64,000 bases of DNA, from contig NC_004369.1 of assembly GCF_000011305.1 (NCBI RefSeq), forward strand, positions 992,001 to 1,056,000, written 5' to 3'. The translations under genes were made by a program, and so were the position numbers. Position 1 is the first letter of the stretch, and each line of letters starts with the position of its first letter. The stretch comes from Corynebacterium efficiens YS-314. GTDB lineage: Bacteria > Actinomycetota > Actinomycetes > Mycobacteriales > Mycobacteriaceae. The notes beneath the pieces are model-generated. The model did no database searches. It saw nothing but the letters and a program-made list of their open reading frames with translations, and was not told where the DNA came from. Of the stretch, positions 44,221 through 52,244 are shown one piece after another.

Positions 44221-46068
44221 ATGGCCAATCTGATCAATCTGGAGAACGTCACCAAGACGTGGGGGCTCAAGACGCTTCTCGACGGCATCTCCCTCGGCGT
44301 TCAAACCGGCGACCGCATCGGTGTCGTCGGCCTCAACGGCGGCGGCAAGACCACCCTGCTTGAGGTGCTCACCGGCATTGAACCCCCGGATTCCGGCCGT
44401 GTCTCCCACAACTCCGACCTGCGCATGGCGGTGGTGACCCAGCGCGCCGAACTCAATGACGAGGACACCGTCGCCGATGTCGTGCTCGGCCCGCTCGGCC
44501 TGGAGGTTTTTGAATGGGCCTCCAACGCCACCGTCCGCGATGTGCTCGGGGGACTCGGCATCGTGGATCTGGGCCTGGACACCAGGGTCGGTCAGCTCTC
44601 CGGAGGGGAGCGTCGCCGCACCAACCTCGCCGCCGCCCTCGTGCAGGACCTCGACCTCATCATCCTCGATGAGCCGACCAACCACCTGGACGTGGAGGGC
44701 GTGCAGTGGCTCGCGGAATACCTGCTCTCCCGCAGACTCGCCATCGTGGTGGTCACCCACGACCGCTGGTTCCTGGACACGATTGCCACCACCACCTGGG
44801 AGGTCCACGACGGTGTGGTGGATGCCTATGAGGGTGGTTACAACGACTGGACCTTCGCGCGTGCGGAACGTGCCCGACAGGCCGATGCCATCGAACAGCG
44901 CCGGCAGAACCTTGCCCGCAAGGAACTGGCCTGGCTGCGCCGTGGCGCACCGGCTCGAACCTCCAAGCCGAAATACCGCATCGAGGCCGCCGAGGCACTC
45001 ATCTCGGATGTTCCACCACCGCGCGACAAGGTTGAACTCATGGCCTTCTCCAGGTCCCGTCAGGGCAAGGTGGTCATCGAGCTGGAGGATGCCCGCATTG
45101 AAACCCCCGATGGACGGATGCTGGTGGATGATCTCACCTGGCGCCTGGCACCGGGTGAGCGCATCGGCCTGGTCGGTGTCAACGGTTCCGGCAAGACCAC
45201 CCTGCTGCGTGCTCTGGCCGGGGAGCACCCGCTGGCCGCCGGGCGGCGCATCGAGGGCCAGACCGTGCGTCTGGGATGGCTGCGTCAGGAACTCGATGAC
45301 CTGGACCTGTCACGTCGTCTCATCGACTGCGTGGAGGATGTGGCCAGCTACGTCCAGATGGGTGACAAGCAGATCTCCGCCTCCCAGCTGGCGGAACGGC
45401 TCGGGTTCTCCCCGAAACGCCAGCGCACCCCGGTTGGTGACCTCTCCGGTGGTGAACGCCGCCGACTCCAGCTGACCCGGGTGCTCATGGCGGAACCGAA
45501 TGTGCTGCTGCTGGATGAGCCCACCAACGACCTGGACATCGACACCCTCCAGGAGCTGGAATCCCTGCTCGACGGGTGGCCCGGCACCCTGGTGGTCATC
45601 TCCCACGACCGGTACCTCATCGAACGTGTCACCGACTCCACCTGGGCGCTGTTCGGCGATGGCAAACTCACCAACCTGCCCGGTGGCATCGAGGAGTACC
45701 TGGCGCGTCGGACAGCCATGGCGGAGGCCGAGGGCACCGGAGTGCTCGACCTGGGTGAGGGAATCACCGCGGGGTCGGACACTGCAGGTACCCCACCCCA
45801 GGCCGGGGCTTCCAGTTCCGCGACCCCGTCAAAGACCATCTCCGCGCAGGAACACCAGCGCATCACCAAGGAGATGAACGCCCTGGAGCGCAAGATGAAC
45901 AAGCTCGATCAGCAGATGGATAAGCTCAACCAGCAGCTCGCCGATGCCGCGGAGAAGATGGACACCGCGAAACTGACCGAGTTGGACACCACCCTCCGTG
46001 CTGTTCAGGAGGAGCACTCCGAGCTGGAGATGCAGTGGCTCGAGCTGGGCGAAGAGATAGAAGGGTAG
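44221..46068 (+). CDS. ABC-F family ATPase
   Basis: 615 aa soluble protein with two ABC domains and no membrane segments. First Walker A GLNGGGKTTLLE, signature LSGGERRRTNLAAAL, Walker B LIILDEPTNHLD. Second Walker A GVNGSGKTTLLR, signature LSGGERRRLQLTRVL, Walker B VLLLDEPTNDLD. Between them lies the ribosome-contacting linker region (ARQADAIEQRRQNLARKE). A C-terminal coiled coil (~535-612; KEMNALERKMNKLDQQMDKL) resembles Uup. ABC-F proteins act on stalled ribosomes. The equivalent gene in M. tuberculosis and C. glutamicum also follows ispE. Confidence 0.93.
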   Translation: MANLINLENVTKTWGLKTLLDGISLGVQTGDRIGVVGLNGGGKTTLLEVLTGIEPPDSGRVSHNSDLRMAVVTQRAELNDEDTVADVVLGPLGLEVFEWASNATVRDVLGGLGIVDLGLDTRVGQLSGGERRRTNLAAALVQDLDLIILDEPTNHLDVEGVQWLAEYLLSRRLAIVVVTHDRWFLDTIATTTWEVHDGVVDAYEGGYNDWTFARAERARQADAIEQRRQNLARKELAWLRRGAPARTSKPKYRIEAAEALISDVPPPRDKVELMAFSRSRQGKVVIELEDARIETPDGRMLVDDLTWRLAPGERIGLVGVNGSGKTTLLRALAGEHPLAAGRRIEGQTVRLGWLRQELDDLDLSRRLIDCVEDVASYVQMGDKQISASQLAERLGFSPKRQRTPVGDLSGGERRRLQLTRVLMAEPNVLLLDEPTNDLDIDTLQELESLLDGWPGTLVVISHDRYLIERVTDSTWALFGDGKLTNLPGGIEEYLARRTAMAEAEGTGVLDLGEGITAGSDTAGTPPQAGASSSATPSKTISAQEHQRITKEMNALERKMNKLDQQMDKLNQQLADAAEKMDTAKLTELDTTLRAVQEEHSELEMQWLELGEEIEG

Positions 46069-46073
46069 GAACC

Positions 46074-46910
46074 ATGGCACAGGTCGGAAGCGGGCTCCCG
46101 GAACGCGAAGCCGCCGCAGCGCAGCGGGAGCACCGCACGCACGCAGAACTCAGGCAGACCCCCGCGGATGTGCTCATCATCGGCAGCCAGGTGGTCTACG
46201 GCACGGTGGGTATGAGCGCTGCGCTGCCCGTCCTGCACCGCGAGGGACTGCATGTGTTGGCGGTTCCGACCATTGTGCTCAGCGCCATGCCCCACTACGC
46301 CAACTACCACGCTGTGCCCCATGATGCCGGGTGGCTGGCCGACACCCTCAATGACCTGGTGGTGCTGGGGCTGGTCGATGAGATCACCACGATCGCCACG
46401 GGGTATTTCGCCACCGCGGACCAGGTGGAGGTGGTGGCCGACTGGCTACGCCGGATCCGCCTCAGCCACCCGCATATCACGGTGGTGGTTGATCCCACCA
46501 TCGGCGACTATGACGTGGGGGTCTACACCGCGCCGGGTATCGACGCCGCCCTGCGTGATCATCTGGTGCCCCTGGCCACCGGTCTGGTCCCCAACGCCTT
46601 CGAGTTCTCCCACCTCACCGACCAGGCTGACGATCCGGTGGCGGCGGCCCGCGCCATGCTGGGTGAATACGGACAGTGGGTCGTGGTGACCAGCCACGAG
46701 GTGGCGGGGGAGACGGTCACCGACCTGATCATCACCCGCGACAACACCACCCGGGTGGACAATCCCCTCGTGCCCACCGGTGTGAAGGGTGCGGGTGATG
46801 TGTATGCAGCAGCCCTGGTTGCGGGTCTCCACAACAAGATGACGCTTGTCGACGCCGCCACCCACGCCGCCACGACGGTTTACGCCGGTCTCACCGCCCG
46901 CGCGCTCTAG
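46074..46910 (+). CDS. pdxK: Pyridoxal kinase
   Basis: 278 aa ribokinase-fold kinase that phosphorylates pyridoxal to PLP. Substrate part: VLIIGSQVVYGTVGMSAALPVL and the TIVLSAMPHYANYHA segment. ATP and anion hole: VPTGVKGAGDVYAAALVAG with the catalytic Asp in the GAGD motif. The start at ATG 46074 leaves a 5-bp gap after the ABC-F stop, with TAGGAACC as weak ribosome-binding sequence. A longer in-frame start at 46035 would overlap the ABC-F gene and is less likely. Confidence 0.92.
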   Translation: MAQVGSGLPEREAAAAQREHRTHAELRQTPADVLIIGSQVVYGTVGMSAALPVLHREGLHVLAVPTIVLSAMPHYANYHAVPHDAGWLADTLNDLVVLGLVDEITTIATGYFATADQVEVVADWLRRIRLSHPHITVVVDPTIGDYDVGVYTAPGIDAALRDHLVPLATGLVPNAFEFSHLTDQADDPVAAARAMLGEYGQWVVVTSHEVAGETVTDLIITRDNTTRVDNPLVPTGVKGAGDVYAAALVAGLHNKMTLVDAATHAATTVYAGLTARAL

Positions 46911-46917
46911 GCGGGGG

Positions 46918-47397
46918 TCAGTCCTCCTCGGAGAGGAGACTGCCGATGAGCAGACCCAGCACGAAGTCATCCACCTGACCGAACTGGACCTGGCGGATCC
47001 GGCCCTTTTTATCCACCAGGATCGTTGACGGCGTGCCCTCGAGTCGGTACTTCTTCATCGTCGAAGGGATCCGCTGGCCTTCCCGGGGCCGGTCCACGGC
47101 CACGGGGAAGGTGATCCCGAACTCGGACATGAACACCTTCAAAGCCGCCGGTGTCATCACCTCATGGTGTTCAAATACGCTGTGCAGACCGATGACCTGC
47201 AGGGCGGACTCCTCCACCTTGCGGTGGATCTTCACCGCCTGGGGCAGTGAATGGTTCACACATCCCGGGCACAGCATCTGGAAGACCTCGATGAGCACCA
47301 CCTTCCCGCGCAGATCCTCAGGCGTCAGCCCGGGGTGGTTGATCCACTCCGAGACATCCAGTTCCAGCAGTGGGGCGTTGTCCAGGGCCGATGACAG
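46918..47397 (-). CDS. Thioredoxin-like redoxin with no standard start codon in its full-length frame
   Basis: TlpA/peroxiredoxin-like fold with redox motif LCPGC (VVLIEVFQMLCPGCVNH), a cis-Pro element in EGTPSTILVDKKGRI and no signal peptide. The first GTG in frame (47301) lies inside the fold, after LRGKVV; the typical N-terminal strand (APLLELDVSEW and LTPEDLRGK) is encoded upstream in the same open frame up to 47445. No ATG, GTG or TTG occurs in 47304-47445. A CTG at 47397 with GAGGAG nine bases upstream is the best start I can offer. A one-base indel, with a GTG at 47449 in the neighbouring frame, is the alternative. Confidence 0.65.
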   Translation of the reverse strand: MSSALDNAPLLELDVSEWINHPGLTPEDLRGKVVLIEVFQMLCPGCVNHSLPQAVKIHRKVEESALQVIGLHSVFEHHEVMTPAALKVFMSEFGITFPVAVDRPREGQRIPSTMKKYRLEGTPSTILVDKKGRIRQVQFGQVDDFVLGLLIGSLLSEED

Positions 47398-47516
47398 GGG
47401 GACCAGCTCCTCAGATGATGATGTCAGGCACGTCGGTGGTGTGCCTCACATCCTAGCGTTTTCCCCAGTTGTCGGGTGTGGCGACGGGAGGGGTTCCTTT
47501 CGGTAGAGTTGGTCCT

Positions 47517-47843
47517 ATGATTTTGATCAACGTTCGTTTCCGTCCACTACCCGAGTATGTCGATACCTTCCGTGAGCAGGTTGCCGAGTTCACCGAGAAG
47601 ACCCGAGCGGAGAAGGGCAATATCTTCTTCGACTGGTCGGTCAACACCGATGACCCGTCTGAGTTCATCCTCATCGAGGCCTTCGAGGATGATGCCGCCG
47701 AGGCACATGTCAACAGTGAGCACTTCAAGGCGGCCACCGAGCTGTTCCCGAAGATCCTGAAGGAGACCCCTCAGATCATCAACACCCTCATCGAGGGCAA
47801 GACGGACTGGGACCGCATGGCGGAGTTCTCCGTCGGAGAGTAG
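47517..47843 (+). CDS. ABM-fold (antibiotic biosynthesis monooxygenase-like) protein, copy 1
   Basis: 108 aa dimeric alpha/beta-barrel protein. MILINVRFRPLPEYVDTFRE, FFDWSVNTDDPSEFILIEAFED and the C-terminal HFKAATELFPKIL follow the ABM/YgiN/LsrG pattern. Members oxidise quinones, degrade heme or isomerise small carbonyl compounds; the substrate is not evident. A homologous copy follows after ~100 bp. The upstream segment TAGAGTTGGTCCTATG is short, so the transcript may be leaderless. Confidence 0.85.
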   Translation: MILINVRFRPLPEYVDTFREQVAEFTEKTRAEKGNIFFDWSVNTDDPSEFILIEAFEDDAAEAHVNSEHFKAATELFPKILKETPQIINTLIEGKTDWDRMAEFSVGE

Positions 47844-47876
47844 ATTCCCCGTGACACCCCGGTGAAATGCAATCCA

Positions 47877-47902
47877 GCCCACAATAATACCATATTGTGG
47901 GC
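47877..47902. promoter_or_regulatory. Perfect inverted repeat between the two ABM-fold genes
   Basis: GCCCACAATA (47877-47886) and TATTGTGGGC (47893-47902) are perfect 10-bp arms around the 6-bp spacer ATACCA. No T-run follows, so it reads better as an operator for the downstream gene (its start is 37 bp later) than as a terminator. The binding protein is unknown. Confidence 0.6.
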
Positions 47903-47939
47903 CATGGCATATTTGATAAAACGGCGGTAAGCTGGGGAT

Positions 47940-48263
47940 ATGCATATCGTCAACGTCAGATTCAAGCCCAAGGCAAAGTACGTCGAGACTTTCCGTTACA
48001 CCGTCGATAAATTCACCGAGGAGGCCCGCTCGGATGAGGGGTGTCTCTACTTCGAATGGTTCCGCAGCACCGATTACCCCGGTGAATATGTCCTGATCGG
48101 TGTGTTCACCGATGAAGGCGCGGTCAGTTTCAAGAAGGGTGAGTCCTACAGCCGGGCCCAGGAAACCCTGCCACCACTGCTCCAGCAGACCCCGCTCATC
48201 GTGGAAAGCGAATTTCCCAAGAAGAAGGGGTGGGAACGTTTCCACGACTTCACTGTTTACTGA
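47940..48263 (+). CDS. ABM-fold protein, copy 2
   Basis: 107 aa paralogue of the preceding gene: MHIVNVRFKPKAKYVETFRY aligns with MILINVRFRPLPEYVDTFRE, and YFEWFRSTDYPGEYVLIGVF with the matching strand. The tail differs (TPLIVESEFPKKKGWERFHD). Both copies keep a His or Ser/Tyr-rich pocket region, but no family-defining catalytic residue can be assigned. TAAGCT six bases before the ATG suggests a leaderless transcript. The gene is followed by a strong hairpin at 48282-48333. Confidence 0.85.
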   Translation: MHIVNVRFKPKAKYVETFRYTVDKFTEEARSDEGCLYFEWFRSTDYPGEYVLIGVFTDEGAVSFKKGESYSRAQETLPPLLQQTPLIVESEFPKKKGWERFHDFTVY

Positions 48264-48281
48264 TCATCCCACCACCCACCG

Positions 48282-48333
48282 ACACAACCCCTCACCTGTG
48301 GCATCAACCGTGCTGACAGGGGAGGGGTTGTGT
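48282..48333 (+). terminator. Hairpin terminator after the second ABM-fold gene
   Basis: 12-bp perfect outer stem (ACACAACCCCTC at 48282-48293, complement at 48322-48333), one mismatch, then a 5-bp inner stem (48295-48299 / 48316-48320), followed by TGTCCC. The weak T-run lowers confidence in efficiency. Confidence 0.75.
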
Positions 48334-48378
48334 TGTCCCGCAGGTCGCTCAGGTCCCGTCGCCTTGTAGGATTGGATC

Positions 48379-49434
48379 ATGAACAAGATGGAAAATGCCC
48401 CGATGCCCACCTTCGGCAAAGAGCTTCCCAAACTCGACAATAAGGCCTATAAGAAGGAGCTCAAGCGACTCCAGGCGGAACTCGTCGAGATGCAGCAGTG
48501 GGTCGTGGAGACCGGGACCCGGGTGGTCATCGTGATGGAGGGTCGTGATGCTGCCGGTAAGGGCTCGGCGATCAAGCGGATCACCCAGTACCTCAATCCC
48601 CGTACCGCCCGCATCGAGGCGCTGCCCACCCCCACCTCGCGGGAGAAGGGGCAGTGGTATTTCCAGAGGTACGTGGAGAAACTCCCCGCAGCCGGTGAGA
48701 TCGTCATCTTCGACCGGTCCTGGTACAACCGCGCCGGTGTGGAGCGCGTCATGGGATTCTGCACCTCCCAGGAATACCGCCGTTTCCTGCACCAGGCGCC
48801 GATCTTTGAACGTCTGCTCGTCGAGGATGGCATCCATCTGCGGAAATACTGGTTCTCGGTCTCCGATGAGGAACAGTTGGCGCGGTTCCACAGCCGCCTC
48901 AGTGACCCCCTGCGACGGTGGAAACTGTCCACCATCGATCTCCACTCGATCACCAGGTGGGAGGACTATTCACGCGCCAAGGATGAGATGTTCATCCACA
49001 CCGACATCCCCTCGGCCCCCTGGTACACCGTCGAGTCGGAGGAGAAGAAGCGGTCCCGCATCAATGTCATCTCCCACATCCTCAGCACCATCCCCTATGA
49101 GAAAATCGACCGGCCCCTGCCGGAGATACCGGAACGGCCCGTGCGGGAGGGGGAGTACATCCGTCCCCCACGCAATGAATTCCGGTATGTCCCCGATGTC
49201 GCGGCCTGCCTGGAGGAACACCGGGTAGCTGCAGCGAGGGAGAAGGCGAAGGCGGAGGCGAAGGCCCGGGAGGAGGCGGAACGGGCGCTGGCCGCCGAGA
49301 AGGTGAAGGCCGCCAAGAAGGCCAAGAAAATCAGGAAGGCGCAGAAGGCCAAGGCTGCGAAAAAAGCCAAGAAGGCCGCCGGGAAGGCCAAGGCTGTGAA
49401 GAAAACCGGGAAATCGGGGAAGGGCGGGAAGTAA
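48379..49434 (+). CDS. ppk2: Polyphosphate kinase 2 (PPK2) with Lys/Ala-rich C-terminal tail
   Basis: 351 aa. Walker A VMEGRDAAGKGSAIKR, Walker B IVIFDRSWYNRAGVERVMGF with the lid Arg, and HSRLSDPLRRWKLSTIDL place it in class I PPK2, the nucleoside-diphosphate-phosphorylating type. The catalytic domain ends near residue 285. The last ~65 residues are a histone H1-like Lys/Ala repeat (KAKAEAKAREEAERALAAEK, then KKAKKIRKAQKAKAAKKAKK). C. glutamicum has two PPK2 genes; this corresponds to the one close to cmt3. Such a tail could bind polyphosphate or nucleic acid. Confidence 0.93.
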   Translation: MNKMENAPMPTFGKELPKLDNKAYKKELKRLQAELVEMQQWVVETGTRVVIVMEGRDAAGKGSAIKRITQYLNPRTARIEALPTPTSREKGQWYFQRYVEKLPAAGEIVIFDRSWYNRAGVERVMGFCTSQEYRRFLHQAPIFERLLVEDGIHLRKYWFSVSDEEQLARFHSRLSDPLRRWKLSTIDLHSITRWEDYSRAKDEMFIHTDIPSAPWYTVESEEKKRSRINVISHILSTIPYEKIDRPLPEIPERPVREGEYIRPPRNEFRYVPDVAACLEEHRVAAAREKAKAEAKAREEAERALAAEKVKAAKKAKKIRKAQKAKAAKKAKKAAGKAKAVKKTGKSGKGGK

Positions 49435-49459
49435 TCCCCTTCCCTGGCCCCGACCGGGC

Positions 49460-50260
49460 CTAGTTCGTCTCCTTCAGCATCTCGCCCAGTACCTGCAGGA
49501 CACCGTCCTCGACATTCGAGGGGGCCCTGCGGTCAGCGATGGCCATGATGTCCGGGTGGGCATTGTCCATGGCGTAGGAGGTGCCTGCAGCCTTGAGGAG
49601 TTCCATGTCGTTGAGGTAGTCCCCGAACGCCACCGATCCACTGACCGGGATGTCCATGGCCCGGCAGAGGGATACCAGGGCCCGGCCCTTGTCGGCTGAC
49701 TGGTCCATGATGTCCACCCAGTGCTTGCCGGAGACCACCACCTTGTTATCCGGGGCGGCCCCGCGCAGGATCGGGGCAGCCATGGTTTCCGCGTCTTCGA
49801 AGGTGAACACGGCCACCTTGATCACATCATCGGTGACCACCTCGTGCAGATCCTCCACCTCGTCGAGGGCCAGGTAGTACTTGGACCCCTCGGCGCGGAA
49901 GGCCTCATCATTGCGTTCGACGTACGCGCGTTCAGGGCGACAGACGACTACACCCATGTCGATGTCCGAGTCGCGTGCGGCGGTGATGATGGCGTGGACA
50001 GCCCCGGGGTCGATGGGTGTCATGGAGATGATCTCACCGTCGTGGACCACCACCGTGCCGTTCTCGGCGATGTACGACATCGGCTCACCGGCGCGCTCGA
50101 ACTGGTGTCGCAGGGTGGCCAGCTGACGGCCGCTGGCGGGGGCGAAGGCCACACCGCGGCCCCGGAGGTCATCCAGGAGGCTCCAGAACCCCTCGGGGAT
50201 GTCTCCCTCGGGGTTCAGTAGCGTGCCGTCCATGTCTGTAACAACAAGGCGAAAGTCCAT
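49460..50260 (-). CDS. HAD-superfamily hydrolase, Cof type
   Basis: 266 aa. Motif I VVTDMDGTLL with both catalytic aspartates, motif II around APASGRQLATLRHQF, Lys in KHWVDIM-type segment, and motif IV AFGDYLNDMELLKAAGTSYAM. The Cof (IIB) cap domain is present. Probably dephosphorylates small sugar phosphates or cofactors such as FMN. I begin at ATG 50260 (MDFRLVV), where the motif begins; the frame continues 22 codons upstream. Divergent from the enoyl-CoA hydratase-like gene. Confidence 0.9.
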   Translation of the reverse strand: MDFRLVVTDMDGTLLNPEGDIPEGFWSLLDDLRGRGVAFAPASGRQLATLRHQFERAGEPMSYIAENGTVVVHDGEIISMTPIDPGAVHAIITAARDSDIDMGVVVCRPERAYVERNDEAFRAEGSKYYLALDEVEDLHEVVTDDVIKVAVFTFEDAETMAAPILRGAAPDNKVVVSGKHWVDIMDQSADKGRALVSLCRAMDIPVSGSVAFGDYLNDMELLKAAGTSYAMDNAHPDIMAIADRRAPSNVEDGVLQVLGEMLKETN

Positions 50261-50372
50261 TTGGTTGGTTTCCTTTCTGATTATGTCTTGTTTTTCATTG
50301 TCCCATACCTTGAGCTGCCCGGCCATAACTGTTTTCCTGCCAGTCCGACCTGTGATGTGTCACACTTGAACC

Positions 50373-51437
50373 ATGGCTGATAACTCTGATAACACCACCG
50401 CTGTCACCGCACCGCGTACCGATACCCGGGTGATCAACTACTTCGTCCAGCATTCCACCGGGGTGATCGAACTCAACCGTCCCAAGGCTCTGAACTCGCT
50501 CAACCAGGAGATGGTTGATCTGGTTCAGGAGGCCCTGGATAAATGGATTGATGATGACGCCGTGCACCGCGTGCTCATCTATTCGACCACCGACCGCGCC
50601 TTCTGTGCGGGCGGTGATGTCCGTGCGGTACGTGAGGCCGTGCTGGGAGGCAATATCGAGGCGGGGGACCGCTACTTCATTGAGGAATTCGTGATGAATG
50701 ATGACCTCGGCAATTTCCCCAAGCCGATCATCTCCGTCATGGATGGGGTGGTCATGGGCGGTGGGCTGGGGGTGTCCATGCACGGGTCGCACCGGGTGGT
50801 CACGGAGAAGGCATTCGCCGCGATGCCGGAGATGGCGATCGGCTACACCCCCGATGTGGGCTTCACCTACTTCATCCAGCAGGTCACCACCCCGGCGATC
50901 GGTAAGTTCCTCGCGGTCACCGGATGGCGGATGAGCCCCGCGGACATGCTGTGGACCGGTGTGGCCACCGACTTCATCGAATCCAGGGACGTGGAGGCCT
51001 TCAAGCAGACCGTCATCGAGCGGTCCCTGGAGGAGGCACTCGAGGAATTCCGGTCCCAGCCGGAGGGGGAGAGCGAACTGGCGCAGTTCGCGCCCCAGAT
51101 CGAGGAGACCTTCAGCCACGGGCGGTGGGAGCTTATCGACGAAGCCCTCACCCGCCACCCCGATCGGGAGTTCGTCGATCGGGTCAGGGACCTCATGGGT
51201 GGCGCCGCACCCTCCTCGGTGGTGGCGGCCATCCTGCTCATGGAGGCCAATCGTGAGGCGGCCACGCTGCGGGAGGGGTTGGACAATGAACTTGCCCTGA
51301 GCCTGCACATGATCCGTCAGCCGGATTTCGTCGAGGGGGTGCGGGCTGTGCTGGTGGATAAGGACCGCGATGCCACCTTCATCCCGGCTGATTACGCCGG
51401 GGTGGATGAGGCGGTGTTCCGCGACCTGTTGTCATGA
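50373..51437 (+). CDS. Enoyl-CoA hydratase/isomerase-family protein (3-hydroxyisobutyryl-CoA hydrolase-like)
   Basis: 354 aa crotonase fold. VIELNRPKALNSLNQEMVDLVQEAL at the N-terminus, oxyanion-hole residues in FCAGGDVRAVREA and MDGVVMGGGLGVSMHGSHRVV, and a catalytic-site Glu/Asp pair around PEMAIGYTPDVGFTYF. The ~100-residue C-terminal extension after the barrel is typical of HIBCH-type hydrolases of valine degradation, which are longer than ordinary enoyl-CoA hydratases (~260 aa). No valine-pathway genes adjoin. Confidence 0.87.
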   Translation: MADNSDNTTAVTAPRTDTRVINYFVQHSTGVIELNRPKALNSLNQEMVDLVQEALDKWIDDDAVHRVLIYSTTDRAFCAGGDVRAVREAVLGGNIEAGDRYFIEEFVMNDDLGNFPKPIISVMDGVVMGGGLGVSMHGSHRVVTEKAFAAMPEMAIGYTPDVGFTYFIQQVTTPAIGKFLAVTGWRMSPADMLWTGVATDFIESRDVEAFKQTVIERSLEEALEEFRSQPEGESELAQFAPQIEETFSHGRWELIDEALTRHPDREFVDRVRDLMGGAAPSSVVAAILLMEANREAATLREGLDNELALSLHMIRQPDFVEGVRAVLVDKDRDATFIPADYAGVDEAVFRDLLS

Positions 51438-51521
51438 GTGCGGGGTTTGCCCACACTGTTTGCTACCTTTGACAGTGACCCATTAGGTTGATGGGCACCA
51501 ACTTTTGAAGGAAGGTGTGGA

Positions 51522-52244
51522 GTGAAGCCGCTGGCGAGAATCCCCGTGCCGTGGGGTTGGTACCTCGGCATCGTTGGATTGATCGTGGTGAGCGTGGCGG
51601 TGTCGGCATCGATGCTCAGCCTGGTTCCCCAGCAGATGCCGGCCCGTGTCAGTAGTGGACTGGTTGCCCTGGGGGGTTCCTATTCACCACCGATGAGCAC
51701 GGGGACACTCATTGCCCGGGTCACCGCCGGGCCGTTGCTTGTCCTCATCATCGCGGCGGGTATCTCCCTGCTGATCTCCTCCCAGTCCGCGCGGTTGCAG
51801 CAGAACTACCCGGAGGCCTCCGCCGTTGCGGTGGGTCGACGCTGGGCTTTCCTGAATAACGTGCAGTCCTGTCTGGGCTGGTTCAGTTTCTTCACCGCAG
51901 CCATCCTCGTGGTGTCCTCGATCCGCCTCAACAGTCCCGGCTTTGTCAGCACCATCGAGATGTCCGCCTACGTGGTGTGCATCGTGGTGTTGGCCTGGGC
52001 GTTGTTGGTGTCGCTGCGGCGGGGCCAGATCCTGATTGACCGTGCCCTTCCGGTGGGGGAGGATGACACCAGCCTGAAATGGGGGTTGATCTATCACAAC
52101 CCGGCTGACCCACGGGTGTTCGTGGAGATCGACAGTGGGCAGACCACGGTGGTGAACATGGCACGTCCGGCATCGTGGGGGCTGGTGGTTGCCATGATCA
52201 TCCCGGCGATCTTCATCGTGGGCCTGGTGGTCTACGTCAGCTGA
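51522..52244 (+). CDS. Multi-pass membrane protein with C-terminal DUF5808-like segment
   Basis: 240 aa with four or five membrane helices (YLGIVGLIVVSVAVSASML, LLVLIIAAGISLLI, LGWFSFFTAAILVV, VVCIVVLAWALLV, and a C-terminal VVAMIIPAIFIVGLVVYV). Before the last helix lies KWGLIYHNPADPRVFVEI and TTVVNMARPASW, which resembles the DUF5808 pattern (WxxGxxYxNPxDPRxFV, then NxARPxxW). Start is GTG 51522, preceded by GGAAGG. The gene overlaps the next one tail-to-tail by eight bases. Function unknown. Confidence 0.75.
   Translation: MKPLARIPVPWGWYLGIVGLIVVSVAVSASMLSLVPQQMPARVSSGLVALGGSYSPPMSTGTLIARVTAGPLLVLIIAAGISLLISSQSARLQQNYPEASAVAVGRRWAFLNNVQSCLGWFSFFTAAILVVSSIRLNSPGFVSTIEMSAYVVCIVVLAWALLVSLRRGQILIDRALPVGEDDTSLKWGLIYHNPADPRVFVEIDSGQTTVVNMARPASWGLVVAMIIPAIFIVGLVVYVS

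Noticed and set aside
43867..45228. 453-codon minus-strand frame opposite ispE and the ABC-F gene
   Set aside because: Antisense to two well-supported genes, with no plausible start or motif.
49446..49460. Hairpin GGCCC/GGGCC as terminator between PPK2 and the HAD gene
   Set aside because: Only 5 bp of stem, no T-run, and it overlaps the HAD stop codon.
50351..50364. TGTGA-N4-TCACA as a GlxR/CRP site upstream of the hydratase-like gene
   Set aside because: The arms fit but the spacer is four bases, not the six that CRP-type proteins need.
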